From positions 28,334,001 to 28,398,000 of the forward strand of contig OU612065.1 of assembly GCA_914767715.1 (NCBI GenBank): 64,000 bases of DNA, written 5' to 3'. The notes beneath the pieces are model-generated. The model did no database searches and was not told the DNA's origin. It saw only the letters and a program-made list of their open reading frames with translations. The translations under genes and the position numbers were made by a program. This document shows, one piece after another, positions 23,001-34,916 of this stretch (position 1 is the stretch's first letter; the number at the start of each line of letters is the position of its first letter). This DNA is from Membranipora membranacea (taxonomy: Eukaryota; Bryozoa; Gymnolaemata; Cheilostomatida; Membraniporidae).

Positions 23001-23709
23001 CAATGTCGCCATCATCAACCAACACATCCGAAACTTCAGCAATATCATCATATATGGTGCTGACAGCAAGCTCGATGAAAATGATCAGCATGTTGAGCGT
23101 GCAGTGAATTTATTCGAAGACTATGAAATAGATTTTGATATTCTGATAGGAGGTTTCTCAGAATTTCATGAGCGCTTTCCCTTCCTGTGCAACACTTTAA
23201 CAGCGTGGACAGAGGCAGAAAGAGAGCACAAATTGACGGTTTATCCTTCTTTAATATTAGAGGATTGGCTATATCAGGGAAACGGTGATCAAGCTCGCAA
23301 TGCTGATATTATACACGAAATGGACATATCCCATATTCTAAATATCTCTACAGAACACAAGTGTGCTATCGAAGGCGTTAAATACATGCACATCAAGCTT
23401 CAAGATGAAGGATCTAGTCAACTCATAGACCATTTCGAGAGTATTTTTGAGTTTCTTGATGAGGCTAAAAGGACTAAAGGTAAAGCCTTAGTACATTGTA
23501 ACTTAGGAGTGAGTAGAAGCTCCACAGCGTCACTTGCCTACATGATGCTGAGCGAGCGCTGTTCTCTGTTGGATGCTTACAACTATTTGAAGCAGCGAAG
23601 GCCAATATCTGCTCCAAATAGAGGTTTCTTACTTCAACTCGGTGAATTTGAAGAGTACGTTTTTGGTAGGTCGCTTACAGATGCCAATGAATTATGGCTG
23701 TCAATCTAA
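20088..23709 (+). CDS. styxl1: STYXL1-like protein: rhodanese (CH2) domain plus dual-specificity phosphatase domain
   Basis: Two coding exons: 20088-20103 (MTADA plus one nt; acceptor TTGCAG before 20079, donor GTGAGT at 20104) and 22781-23709 (acceptor CATTTGTAG). The join is in phase (G|AT = Asp) and gives 314 residues. The intron of 2.7 kb contains no other gene. The N-terminal half is a rhodanese-like domain (LLLLDARS, HIQSAFHV) without an active-site Cys. The C-terminal half is a DUSP domain with PSLILEDWLYQGN at its start and P-loop VHCNLGVSRSS; the HCx5R Cys and Arg are present, with Asp in LQDEG as possible general acid. Mammalian STYXL1 (MK-STYX) has lost the Cys. Rhodanese-domain similarity to STYXL1 is clear from memory (LYxxLN, DARS..Y). 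The first exon is inferred from splice sites and phase; a shorter start at 22807 is the alternative. A candidate AATAAA is at 24274. Confidence 0.85.
22241..22273. repeat. Short hairpin, 10-bp perfect arms
   Basis: ACTCTCTAAT at 22241 pairs with ATTAGAGAGT at 22264 across a 13-nt loop, in the STYXL1-like intron. No flanking direct repeat. Confidence 0.6.
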
Positions 23710-26700
23710 TGCCAACACTAAACTCAGGCTGTGCATGGAGCTAAACAAAATAATTTAAAGTATTTACTGCCTAACCAGTCGACATATTATCTATTGTCTG
23801 TCAAAGAGGCCCAACTCTTGATCTAGCTCAAACAAGAAATCTCATGGCGGCATGAGTTATTGCATGGTAGATCTCCAGTCATCTTTGTTATTGAATACAT
23901 CATTCCTTATGTTTCTAATTCTAATGTTTTTTATATCTTTTCACTATTTTTGCATGTTTCCTAATTGGCTTTGCTTTGAAATCTTAAATTAAGATAAAGT
24001 ATTTTGATCAGAGAGTGACTGGCTTTTCATTTTCAATGCATTCCATTTCCATCATCATGCAATTACCGTCAATCTGTGAGCTTTTGTTGCATGCAAAAGT
24101 GTCGGAGTTTCTGTATGCGCCTGGATAATAACTTGAAAGTGGGCTTCTATTTGACTCAGACAATACCATGAGATTTGAGAGGGTAGAAAAGCACTATGAA
24201 ATGAACTAACACTGATCATAACTTGCCGATCTAGGTACTAATTTTTGATGAACCTTTTCCTGCATCACATCAGAATAAATAACACACATATTGAGGAAGT
24301 TTTCAGGTGTATCGACTTTGCAAATCATTATATGATCAAACTTTGAGATTTATGCAATCATACTGTGTACTTTATTCTAATATTTCGTCGAAGTCTGTTT
24401 ATCAAGGCTGATTGAGTAATCAGAGCACGGAGTTTGGGAAAACCTGAATATTGCATTGGTGAAGTTGACCAATCTCCATTCAGTATACCTGTAATCTCAA
24501 GTATTAGTCCAAGTATTCTCCAAAGTATACCTCTATTCACCTTGATCAGAGTGATCTTAGCAGGGCGTAAAGGACAAATTGGTTGATGCTAAAAGGATCT
24601 TAGGAGCCAAGGATCTTAATAATCTGTAATGATTACTATTGGGAGTTGCCTTCTCTCCTGAGATGATGCACAATTCCAGGTCTTATGATTTTTTTTTTTT
24701 TTTTGAGCTCATTACATAACGTTAATATTTTTTAAAGATGTGATAGATTATGACTGAGTCATGAGATCCATCCATGCTTCTTCTTGATCATAAATTATGG
24801 ACCAGCTGGTATATCAAGACGTCCCATAACATTTAAAATCCTTAGAAATGTTCTGGCTCTTGTTCGTATGTTTGAGCAGGGAGAATGGAATTCTATTCTC
24901 CCTAGTTTGAGTAAGGAGTTTGGTTTGAGGTATGTGATTAAATTTGATATGGTCTTAGACAAAATTTAAATGAAAGGTGAAAGGTAAGTTTAAAGTCAGA
25001 ATTAATAATATGTTTCAATGGCCACAACCTGAAATGTCAACTTGCTGATCAAGGAGAAGAGATTGGTAAAATGATCACCCATAACCGAATACTTTGGCAC
25101 CAACCCGATGGGATTACTCAAAATCGGTGGCGTGAATTAGATGAACATAATATTTCATGAGTCATCATATTTGAATTTGTAGTATTATTATCCGGTATTA
25201 TTGTCTGATATAATCCGCACTGTTCATCGATTCAAAAACTCTGCATATTTGAGCTACTTTATTGTACATGCACTACAAGCTAACTGACTATCTAGATAAA
25301 GTTGATAATGGGCAAAAACAGCATAAATGCAAACCACAAGATAATTGCTTTGACAGCTGCAAGGTAAACAACTTTGTATAACAATAATAAGCGTATGAAC
25401 GACGTGATGATTCATGACATAAAAGCACTACAGACTACAGAATTGTATGCCAATAGCAAATCAAAATACGCTCAAATCTTAGACTAAGTCAATTATTTAA
25501 TTTTCCAAGGATGGTAGTCGTAATATTAAACTTTGTGTGTTATTACCATTGTTTTGTCTTTTGTTATTACAATTCATTTTCAATACCAACTCTTTTTGTG
25601 CAAGAGCAGACAATCATCTGTAGAAGTGGTATACACACCAATAAATCAATAGCTTATAATTACAAAATTCCAAACAAATTAGAAGTTCCTTTAGTACAAG
25701 TACAAGTACCTGAACTGAACTCTGTCTTTTCTCATTCATTTACAAGTACTAGAGCTAGTCGTCCCAACTTTCAGCATTACTTTGATTGGTATGCTTAGTC
25801 AAATGCATATAATATGTCTCATGGACAGCGTGCATGCTTATGGATGAATTATGGACTATAATTCCAAGCGCCTTACATAGGACAAAAAGGCTGTATTTAG
25901 GCTAATATATAATAATAGGAAATAAAGGCTGTGGCCAGGCATTGTTGACATATGTACTTCTTATAGACACTAAATCTCTATTCAAATAAAGAGTTATTTG
26001 TATTGTGATTAAGTGTATATGAAACCTCCCAAAATCAAGCAGCATGTACTGTGTGGGTGCCGCAATCAGTTTTAACGGAGAGGCAATGTGCTGCTGAAAC
26101 AAGTTCTCGGTCAATGATTCATGTAAAGCATATCGGATAAAAATTCTCGGGAAGAATATTGGACAGAAAAACTACCATCCTTGAAAAAGAGTTCTTCGAT
26201 GTAAAGGGTTTACTGAGGTTAGTGAGAATCGCATGCTATTATTTTAATGTACACCTATTACAGTGTCTCACAGCTTTGAATCATGCGATGGCTGTATCAG
26301 ATGTTAAGTTGAGTGCGTGTCAAATAGAATTGTTTGAACAAGGAGTTGGTTTGAATCCATTAATTTTGGGTAATGTTTCACTAAAGCTTGGTAATAGTTT
26401 ACAGCGAATCCAAAGCTGCCATTCTGGTATTTCTCTATATTTTGCACTTCACTGTTGCTGACTAGAGGTTTTGAATATGGTGGGTCAAGCCTCAATCAAG
26501 CATAGGTATTAGGCAAAGGAAAGAGATTGGGGCTTTCACCTACAGATCATAACCAGATTGCGCGCTACTGTTTTAGTATGTCTGTATGTCTCAAAGCAAC
26601 TAAAGTTGGTTCTTTGTCCAGCAGACTTTCTTTTCTTAGCGATTTGGTAAATTCTTTGCGCATTCCGTTGGCGCTTCCTGCTGTCAATACTGTGAGTGCT

Positions 26701-26800
26701 GTTGGTCTGTGTATGAGCACACACTGGCAACGCTATTACACTATAGGAATGTACCTCACATGTTCCCACTCCTAGTTCTAAAAATAGATATCTGGTCATC

Positions 26801-26903
26801 AAACCAAATTCCTTGTAGGGCCTACAGGTATCCGAGCTACATGAACCAATTCATGTTCTATCAGTCTGAGATATACAAGTGATATTTCACTGATAAGTGT
26901 GGT
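26801..26903. repeat. Dispersed repeat, copy 1
   Basis: Shares with 53720-53820 an ordered set of words: CCAAATTCCTTGT, GAATTxATTC, GATATACA and TAAGTGTGG. About 100 bp, diverged. No target duplication recognised. Confidence 0.5.
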
Positions 26904-28139
26904 ATGAATTGTGATGGCTTGAGTACTAACTTTCTTTCCGCGTTTCTGGACCAAGGGGTGATAGCTTCCTGCTTTGTTTGCAGTAATGCCATAACATACC
27001 TGAGCGATTAGAGTTTGCTAGGAACCATCGGAGACATGAAACGAAGTGGTGAACTTAGATGAGCCCAATAAATTTTGGTGTTCTACCCGTGGATCTACCT
27101 ATTCACTTTCTCAAGGTGATTTGGTAGCAATTATGCTATCTATAAGGGGAATATGCATTGATACACACATTTATACCACTGTCTCTGTGGAAAACTCCAC
27201 TCCACCTTGTTTCAAATATAGTATTGAAGACTACCATTTTCATGACTGATGGTCGAAAATCGTGTCTCACACACTGGGCCTGTTGAAATCTGTGGTTTCA
27301 GGCACTTGTATATAAACTAATATTACAAATCATCTACCAGGCTAACGATGGCTATTAAATAGAATCACTCTGTTGCAGTGTTATGTAGTAGAAAGGCTGC
27401 ACCTTTTTCACCTGAGCACTCAAATCCTGAGAATCAAATAACAAAGATTTTCATTCATATCCTTGAGCCTGATTAAACACAATTATTAAATATTTAGTAT
27501 AAATGGTATTACTACAGTGAGGCGGTGAAGCATGTGTCATCTGAGCTTTGAACGATGGTAATCCCAAATAACTAAATTGTGAAGCAATGTAGCTGTCCAT
27601 AAACAGAGAGTTTGAACATAAACTCCCTGCTGTGAAGCTTGGCTACCTCAGACCCTGCGACAGCTCATGCTTGATGGAAAAGAACATTTCCCCTAGTTAT
27701 GGTGTAACCAATGAGGGAGCTCATTGGTGTAACTAAACGATCAGTTTCCTTTGGGAAGTATGCAACATATCAGGAGCCAACATTGTAGAATTTTGTTTTT
27801 GGAAATGAGCAGATGAAGCATTAGGAGAAAATATAAACATACACCTGACACAAAGGAAGTAATTATTGGCTTTATTAATTATTTTCTGCATGCAATGTTT
27901 ACGGTTGTGCGTGTTTGCATATTCACTTTCAGTAGACAGTATAGGTTTTTCCATGCGGCCTCATTCTTGTTGGGGCCGCTGTGATGAGGCTAGAGCAGTA
28001 TATCAGATCTCTGTAAATTATGATATAGCTCACACTAGAGTCAGATTGTTGGGAAAGTTGGTTGGGAAAAGTGGTTAATAATGAAATGGTACTACCAGCT
28101 ACCGCAGTTTTAGTGTCAAATAAAAACTAATTTATGAAA

Positions 28140-28205
28140 ATAATAATCTCATATATTTATTTGTATATATATATATTATTATATACAAATATTTATATAT
28201 ATCCC
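28140..28205. repeat. AT-rich palindromic tract
   Basis: A TATTTGTATATA / TATATACAAATA inverted repeat in TA-repeat DNA. Similar ATATTTAT flanks on both sides are expected by chance in such sequence. Confidence 0.6.
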
Positions 28206-29995
28206 TACTATAAGAAGACAACTCATCGATGAGGAATCCGAAAGCACACTATGATTTAAACAAACATGTTCTCTTCCTTGAGCGCTCAGTCACCAGCCTG
28301 CATTTTGCCATTACCATCTTTTTATTATATTTATTGCAGTTTTACCATCAGGATTTAAAACAAGTACCAAATCAGAGGGGCACCTATTGTTATGGGGAAT
28401 TTAAGTTCAATATGAATCAATATTAATTTATGAGTCTGTGGGTACCTTTGACTGCTTGTGGGGAATCTTGGGTTTGCAGCATTATAAAGATCATATTTTA
28501 TCAGCATAGTAAGCTATTTCGCCCACAATAATTTTGTTTCAACAGTTTGTGATGTTTTACGGTCAGCCTACTCACTAGGATATTTTTTTAGTCAATAGAC
28601 TCAATGAGTATTTATAATCTTTGATAGACTGAACGAAGATTTTGATGTGTGACTTTTCTGCTGCTGATCTTGAGGAATTTCAATCAATGCAGTGCAGCAA
28701 ACTTAGTCTAGCTTGTGTCTCATCAATGCGAGGCTTTGATTGGCTAAATAAAGCCAAAGCATTGGTCAACTGATGCTTATAATCAGAGAACTTTTCAGCG
28801 ACTGCGTTTATGCAGGCGTTTTTGAGAAGGTAGAGCGGGTCAATTTTCCAAAGTAGTACATTACAGCGGAGCAGGGGAATCGGAGACAAAGTTGATTTTA
28901 AAGGAATATGATATCTCCAGTAGTTTAATTGCATGCTATACCATGAGCTCCACGTAATGGTCCAAGATCAACCAATGATATTGCTGATTGTTACTCTGAT
29001 TAACATCTAAAAGCTATCAGACTCTAATATAAGGACCGGGATAGGATAAGTGACTGTATTTTTACTGAGGAAACCGCTGGGGCAGAAATCAGAGATGCGT
29101 GATTCCCGTCTTATAAGTGAGTAGCTGTGTTAGCGATCCCTTGGCGATTTGTTAACTTTATTGAGTAGGGGTTTTCTGACTTTGGGACTGCATGAGGACT
29201 TCATCTCCCTTGCCTTGCTAATACTCCTGCACTTTTGCTAAGTCCCATAAGCCAGCATTTGCATTAACAAATGTGAAACAATATGAGGCATCACATGATC
29301 TTATTGCTGCTTGCACTCTAGAAGTAGGCAAATTCATAGCAAGGACTCACTACCAACTCCCTGTTCACGGTTCGCTAGGGTTATCTTGGTGATGTGTTAG
29401 CATTGTATAAGTGGTTATTGCCCAATCACTGTTTCGACGTTTACATGTGACATCAATTTTAGGAGTTTTCGAGTCAAAGGAAATAGCATTGGATCGACCT
29501 TTGTTTGCATTAATTGGTGTTCCTTCATTAGCTTTGGGGAACATTATTGCGTCAATGCAGTGATGAGGGTGAATGGATAGCATCATGAATGTGTAGCAGG
29601 AAGCCCGGCTTATGGTACTGGTAGATAATTTGGAAGTTGCAGTATCATGGGGATGGTTCGCACATTCAAATCGGGAGCAGACAGCTCATTTAATGCCCCC
29701 TCCCAATCGGAGCTTCGAAACATTAGTAATCCAGAAATAATCTGGTAACTGGATTAGTTAATTAATAAAGTACATTTGACAGCAGCATTAATACAATGGT
29801 TGTGAGGCAGACCATTTTGTCATTCAAAAGAATGTTCACCCTTTGTTGATAGGCCTGACTGGCTGTCAAGGTGCTTGCATTTCATTTATTTTGAAAAGCA
29901 AGGAGTTTGGTAACAGCAGACACAAGAATTTTAGAGTACCCTATTATACCCTATTTGTGATTGCCTCACACGCTATTAGTTTCCTACTTATCACG

Positions 29996-30045
29996 ATGGT
30001 TTCACAGAGTGAGGATATATCCTTACCTTACTCTGTTATGGTTTC
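29996..30045. repeat. Tiny palindrome flanked by 8-bp direct repeats
   Basis: A near-palindrome (arms CAGAGTGAGG at 30005 and CCTTACTCTG at 30026, one G-T pair, core GGATATATCC) sits between two copies of ATGGTTTC (29996-30003 and 30038-30045). The arm sequence is nearly the same as that of the palindrome at 41164-41189. Confidence 0.55.
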
Positions 30046-30932
30046 GTGAAAGGCGTGCAGCCTTCCAAAATGTAATAAAATATAATAGGCTACAACACAC
30101 CATTGTAAAAAATAGTTGTTTTGTTAATGAATTGTATGGTGCTTGCATTCCCACGATTCCAGTAAGAAATGCTTACACTGACAAGTACAGCCTGCACCAA
30201 TTTGGTCATCGAATTCAATATCTACCAGAAGCTACTACCTCCGGTTCATTATCGGCATCCATGACATCATCAGAGCAGTTTTTTAGCTGATCAGTTTAAA
30301 GCAATACATATTTTGTCAATGTATGAGACATTGGAGTTGCTGGCCGCCTGCAGAAAATGTACCCGGTTACTTGGCAATGTTGAAGTTTACTATACATACA
30401 CTTAGTGGTTACCTAGTTACCAAGGAAGATGAATGTTACCAGCAATTTAGAATCTATGCTGAGGTGATAATGGTAGCCCTTGCCTAACTAAATGGCATTA
30501 GCAGTTTAAAAAAAAGTTGTTCACCATAGTATGAATGATGGGTTGTCAATGAGTGGTTTACAAAATTGAAAGCTTGCATACAAAAATCAACAGTTTAGTG
30601 GCTCAAGGATGAGTAGGAGTGCGTTTATTATGATACTATATGTTTCAATGTTAGATGAATCAGAGTCTTATCGATAATAGGATGGGTAAGAGAATTTTCA
30701 TATTTCTAGCAATCAAGTGTGACTGCCTGATCAGTTATAACTGGTGATGTGCAGTAAGAACTACTAAGTCATAACTCTGTTGCAAACCATTTAGTTCAGG
30801 AAACTAACTGAGATGAGCATGCGATATGTGAAGGAACTACCTATAATTTGAGATGATTGTTCATTGAAATATTAATTGAGGCTAAAATATTTGTTAACTT
30901 TATTTTCAGAGGTGCAGCCCACATGTTGCAAC

Positions 30933-32222
30933 ATGGTGAAAGGAAAGCGATTGAAAACCTTCATACTTCTGACTTTCATAAACTTTGTGCTGCTGATGTT
31001 GAGAAGTGGACCAGATCTCATTCCGAAATCTGATAGCTCTTCATCCTCTAAACATCCATGGGAGATTGCGGAACAAGCTACGCAACTCATCATGAAACAA
31101 GAGGGAGACAGCCATGTACACAGCGCCAAGACGCAAAAAGTAGTTGTTCAACAACAAGACAACACTGTAAAACTTATACTGGCTTACACAAATATCTACG
31201 GCAATGTATTCGATGTACATAAATACGGCAGATCAGGGTATGAGCTGAAGCAATCAATGGACGCTTTAGCGCCCTGTGAGTATAAATGCCGATGGAGTAC
31301 CGATAAAGCAGACTACAGCAAGAGCGATGCTGTCTTATTTCATTTATACAATAACCAAAAAAACAAAGACTTGGTACTGAAAGATTTACCACCGCGGGAT
31401 AATCCTCAGCAGAAATGGATACTTATGGCACGAGAGCCGCAAGCTTTCTATTATCCAGAACAGCTCAAGTCACTTGGCGACAAATTCAATCTGACCTTGA
31501 CCTTCCAATCGGACTCCGATGTCACCATACCATATGGTGATTATTGGGAGAATTCTCAGAAATCCCGTGATTATTGGGCAAAACTTAAGCTGGATTATTT
31601 AACAGGCAAAAACAAATCAGTAGCGTGGGTGGTTAGTAATTGTAAGACTAGCAGTAGGCGCGAAGAATTTGTCAAAGAGCTTCAGAAACACATTCCGGTT
31701 GATATTTATGGCAAATGCGGTACTCTCAAAACAGATACTCAAAGCGCAAATGGCTTCAGGAATCAAATCGCAAAAGAATACAAGTTCTACATAGCATTTG
31801 AAAATGCTGACTGCGATGACTATATATCAGAGAAATTTTGGAACAGCTTAAATATTGGTATAATTCCAATCGTAAGAGGTCATCGAGCGCGTTATAAAGC
31901 TGTCGCACCTCCCAACTCCTACATCCATGCCGATAGCTTTGTGTCTCCGCAAAAGTTAGCGGAGCATCTCATACAAATCTCACAGAATGCAACACTGTTC
32001 CACCGATATCATGAATGGAGACGAAACTATAATGCAAATTATAAATTTTTCACAACATATACCAACTGGATGTGCGGACTGTGTGAAAAGGTTCACACAT
32101 CTCCCACCAAAACTGTGGATATTTATCAACATTTTAGTGAAGACACTCGATGTTTTACTTATGCAGATCAAAACGGCAGAGATCGAACAGGTGAACACGT
32201 CGAGGATTTAACTAGGGCGTAA
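30933..32222 (+). CDS. Alpha-1,3-fucosyltransferase (GT10), single coding exon
   Basis: Golgi type II enzyme that moves fucose from GDP-fucose to GlcNAc of glycans. 429 residues. A short cytoplasmic KGKR segment precedes one membrane helix (about 9-23), then a stem and catalytic domain. The GT10 core is unmistakable: WVVSNCKTSSRREEF (232-246), VDIYGKCG (256-263), and the nucleotide-sugar motif FYIAFENADCDDYISEKFW (285-303), followed by GIIPIVRG. Possible N-glycosylation sites NLT 186, NKS 227 and NAT 352; C-terminal CGLC pair 381-384. The frame continues open upstream of this ATG, but TTTTCAG at 30903-30909 is an acceptor, so coding starts at the ATG at 30933 after an upstream UTR exon. The exact FUT subtype cannot be fixed by eye. 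It converges on ALG14. Confidence 0.93.
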   Translation: MVKGKRLKTFILLTFINFVLLMLRSGPDLIPKSDSSSSSKHPWEIAEQATQLIMKQEGDSHVHSAKTQKVVVQQQDNTVKLILAYTNIYGNVFDVHKYGRSGYELKQSMDALAPCEYKCRWSTDKADYSKSDAVLFHLYNNQKNKDLVLKDLPPRDNPQQKWILMAREPQAFYYPEQLKSLGDKFNLTLTFQSDSDVTIPYGDYWENSQKSRDYWAKLKLDYLTGKNKSVAWVVSNCKTSSRREEFVKELQKHIPVDIYGKCGTLKTDTQSANGFRNQIAKEYKFYIAFENADCDDYISEKFWNSLNIGIIPIVRGHRARYKAVAPPNSYIHADSFVSPQKLAEHLIQISQNATLFHRYHEWRRNYNANYKFFTTYTNWMCGLCEKVHTSPTKTVDIYQHFSEDTRCFTYADQNGRDRTGEHVEDLTRA

Positions 32223-32262
32223 CATGAAATTCACAGCAAATACAAAAACTTTGAAAAGTTCC

Positions 32263-32268
32263 AATAAA
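32263..32268 (+). promoter_or_regulatory. Polyadenylation signal AATAAA of the fucosyltransferase
   Basis: AATAAA 41 nt after the stop codon (TTCCAATAAATGC), followed by T/G-rich sequence; another AATAAA lies near 32512. Confidence 0.55.
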
Positions 32269-33514
32269 TGCATGTGTGAATGAATGCATGTAATGCTCTA
32301 CTTAAACAAAAAAATAATCATACTGATTTATCAAGTCTATGGAACACCCATTCATTCTTCAACTATCTTCTCTAGTCATGCATATTATAACAAGCTTTTG
32401 TACACACATCCTATAATTATTTTCCGGATTGACTATTCAAAGATTGGTAGGATAGACCCATTTTTTCTAGCTTTGTATTTTACAGTTACAGTCCTAATTT
32501 GGTGATGGGTATAATAAAGTATGATTTTGAGAAGCAACAATCCAGACTGTGTAGCCTCAAGCACTGTACGCATATCTGGTTAGCAATAGTAGGATAGCAA
32601 TAGTAACTGACGTTAGTCTTCAACAATAGCAGGTATTAATAAATTCAACTTCCTTGCAAACTCAGTGAGCAGGATTAGTAGCCTGGTCTGGTCTCAAAGG
32701 CTAGGATTTACTCATCTTTTTTATTAACCACTTTATGGCTACTTCAGGATACTTATGTTCTTCACATGTGACAGACCAGTATAGTGGAATTTCAAAATCT
32801 TGATATAAGTATTTCACTCCCAGCACAAAACAGGAAAGTAATCAACACAAAACTGGGTGCACGGCTATAAATCTCCATGGTTTGTCAACTCCAAATGTAA
32901 GCTTATAAAAGCAAATATTCTAACCTGACTGTTTTGGTGGCATTGCTTACGATTAATTATTGCATAAACTACACAATTTAATTTTTTTTTAATTTTAAAT
33001 GACGGCTACAATGAAAATACTGTGAATAGGTGAGTTAGAGCTATCCTGCAAGTCAGGAAATGAAATTGGTGTAGATTGGTGTGATTTTCTGCTCCTTTTC
33101 CTTGTTCCTTTGGGACAAACGTAAATTTCCACAAAACTGAGCAGCATATTACTGATTATAGTACCTAGAGGAAAGAATTTACACGCTAGATTCTGTGAGA
33201 GCAACACTGCAGACTGAGCATTCAAGTGCTTACTTCACAATAGTCCTATACCCATTTCTATGTGTTAGCAGAGCGATATAAATTCAATCTCGGCCAAATT
33301 ATTATTGATCACAGTGGTTAGGCTACCTCAAAGACACTAAAATACTACTTGGCCGATATTATCTGTAAAATTAAAGACAGCTAGGCTTAGAAAATAGATG
33401 ATCATTAGACCAAATTCGACTTAAACTGGCAATCATCAGAAATGCCACTGATATTAAATATACACGGTGTAATATAAGTAAATGATGGCCTCCTTATATA
33501 CTTCCCAATCTACA
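32269..33514. other. No gene seen
   Basis: AT-rich interval between convergent genes, with only short frames. Probably 3' UTR and spacer. Confidence 0.5.
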
Positions 33515-33740
33515 TCTTCATCAGCCGTAATAACTTGCTTTGTCGAATTTGAGTGCCATTTGCTTGACACAAAATGTGATTATCTACAAAATGGTACAGC
33601 GGCTTGCCAGTGTCATAGTACCAATGGCTGTATGTATAAGCTTTTATAGTACCCAAACAAATGCCCTCATCAAATTCATCACCAGTTTTGTATGAGATAT
33701 GTGGAAAACCTTCAATAGAAAGCGAGCAGATGCCATAGAC
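33515..33740 (-). pseudogene. Decayed partial copy of the ALG14 3' end
   Basis: Read on the minus strand, the DNA follows the last third of the ALG14 gene next door: CATACAAAACTGGTG matches CATACAAAACTAGTT, GGCAAGCCGCTGTACCATTTT matches GGCAAGCTGCTGTACTATTTT, and CAAATTCGACAAAGCAA matches GAAATTCAACAAAGCAA. In the ALG14 frame it gives FLLKVFHISHTKLV and then a stop; the parts further on sit in other frames, so there are frameshifts. A 79-codon frame in another register is open across it, which I take as chance. The copy is 340 nt downstream of the intact gene: a tandem partial duplication. Confidence 0.8.
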
Positions 33741-34079
33741 TCGATCGATCTATGGCGGCTGCACCCTCAAAATGCACGTTCCTTGTTCATTATAAATCAT
33801 TGTAGCGTTGTTAGCCTTATCACTGATGACCATTTTTGTTTCGTCTGATCACAATGATGAGGCTAATTCTATAAGACCATACTATACTATGCAAGCTTTG
33901 AGATCAATGCGAGAATATTTATAATCAAGCACTAGACCTATGAGACTAAAGTTACAATCACAGATGCTAAAATTTATGCAATCATCAGACATTCCATTGA
34001 AAATACTTCAAAGCCTGCAGTGTACATTTTTTGAATCAAGTTTTTTGTCCACCCACTGATAAAACAAACACAATTATTT

Positions 34080-34730
34080 TTACATAAGCCTGCCTATATA
34101 ATTTGCTTTGTTGAATTTCAATGCCAAATCAGGCCACTGAACAATGAAACTATCAGCAAAATAGTACAGCAGCTTGCCACTTAGTGACAGTGTAGTGACC
34201 CGACAAATACTCTCTACATAAACTAGTTTTGTATGAGAAATGCAGAATATTTTCAATATAAAGCAAGCGATGCACACTGGTATACAAGTTCCAGGACCAT
34301 TACAGAGCAAAACATCAGGTCTTTTTGTAACTACCAGCGGCAATGTAAAAACTAAAGCTTTAGTAGTAGTCAATAAAGAAGAAAAGTAAGATTGTTGCAC
34401 TTCTCTGCTCCTGGGTATTTTGTTAATCTCGTAATTCTGGTCATGGATCTTTTCTTGTAGTCTCATCACTTTCTCAATGCTGAATCTGTCGGTCTCGGCG
34501 GCGATGTAATAACGAGGGGAAAACTTCTCACCAACAGCTCCCATAAAAGTTATCATTTCTTTAGTGTGTCCACCAGATCCTAACACAACCATAATACTAG
34601 ATTTCGTGCGTCCGGTGGTGAGCAGTCTCTTGAGTTTTCTCTCAGCGTGTATGCTCCAGAGTACATACACCAGACGGAGTAAAGTCAGTGTCATGGTAAG
34701 TAATCCTGCTGTCACAGCTACCAACAGCAT
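34080..34730 (-). CDS. alg14: ALG14, UDP-GlcNAc transferase subunit (ER membrane anchor)
   Basis: ALG14 anchors the catalytic subunit ALG13 to the ER membrane; together they add the second GlcNAc to dolichol-PP-GlcNAc in N-glycan precursor assembly. 216 residues, the usual family length, in one exon. An N-terminal membrane helix (about 2-27) is followed by VVLGSGGHTKEM (48-59), AAETDR (77-82), NGPGTCIP (144-151), YVESICRV (171-178) and FIVQWPDL (195-202), all hallmark ALG14 segments. The start is the first in-frame ATG and gives the expected N-terminus. ALG13 is not in the window. Confidence 0.95.
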   Translation of the reverse strand: MLLVAVTAGLLTMTLTLLRLVYVLWSIHAERKLKRLLTTGRTKSSIMVVLGSGGHTKEMITFMGAVGEKFSPRYYIAAETDRFSIEKVMRLQEKIHDQNYEINKIPRSREVQQSYFSSLLTTTKALVFTLPLVVTKRPDVLLCNGPGTCIPVCIACFILKIFCISHTKLVYVESICRVTTLSLSGKLLYYFADSFIVQWPDLALKFNKANYIGRLM

Positions 34731-34820
34731 CGTACCTTCTAGATGGTTGGAACAAAAGATAAGACAACTTTACTCTCGTATATTCTATAATATCCATAAT
34801 GTGATTACTGTATTGGAAAG

Positions 34821-34916
34821 CTATGTTTGTATCCCATGAATGACGCAGATTATTGGAGTTGATAAATAAGTTTTTTTTACTCTCCTACCTGCATCATTCA
34901 CGGGATACAAACATAG
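34821..34916. repeat. Foldback with 27-bp arms upstream of ALG14
   Basis: Arms 34821-34847 and 34890-34916 are inverted copies matching at 25 of 27 positions (CTATGTTTGTATCCC ... GGGATACAAACATAG), spacer 42 nt. It lies about 90 nt upstream of the ALG14 start codon, so within its promoter or 5' UTR. No flanking direct repeats seen. Confidence 0.7.

Larger units (their letters stand above)
23710..30908. other. 7 kb without a recognisable gene
   Basis: Holds the 3' UTR of the phosphatase gene and, because the fucosyltransferase starts after an acceptor, an unlocated 5' UTR exon of that gene. Open frames of 60-110 codons occur on both strands (for example 26159-26461, 29961-30290), but none shows a family signature and several overlap on opposite strands. 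A 16-T run lies at 24689-24704. I see no transposase, reverse transcriptase or tRNA. Confidence 0.5.

Noticed and set aside
26159-26802. Open frames of 63-100 codons on both strands, considered as a decayed transposon or viral remnant
   Set aside because: No catalytic motif or terminal repeats; overlapping frames on opposite strands argue for chance.
33520-33760. 79-codon open frame on the minus strand over the ALG14 partial copy
   Set aside because: Not in the ALG14 register along its length and no start codon; explained by the decayed duplicate.
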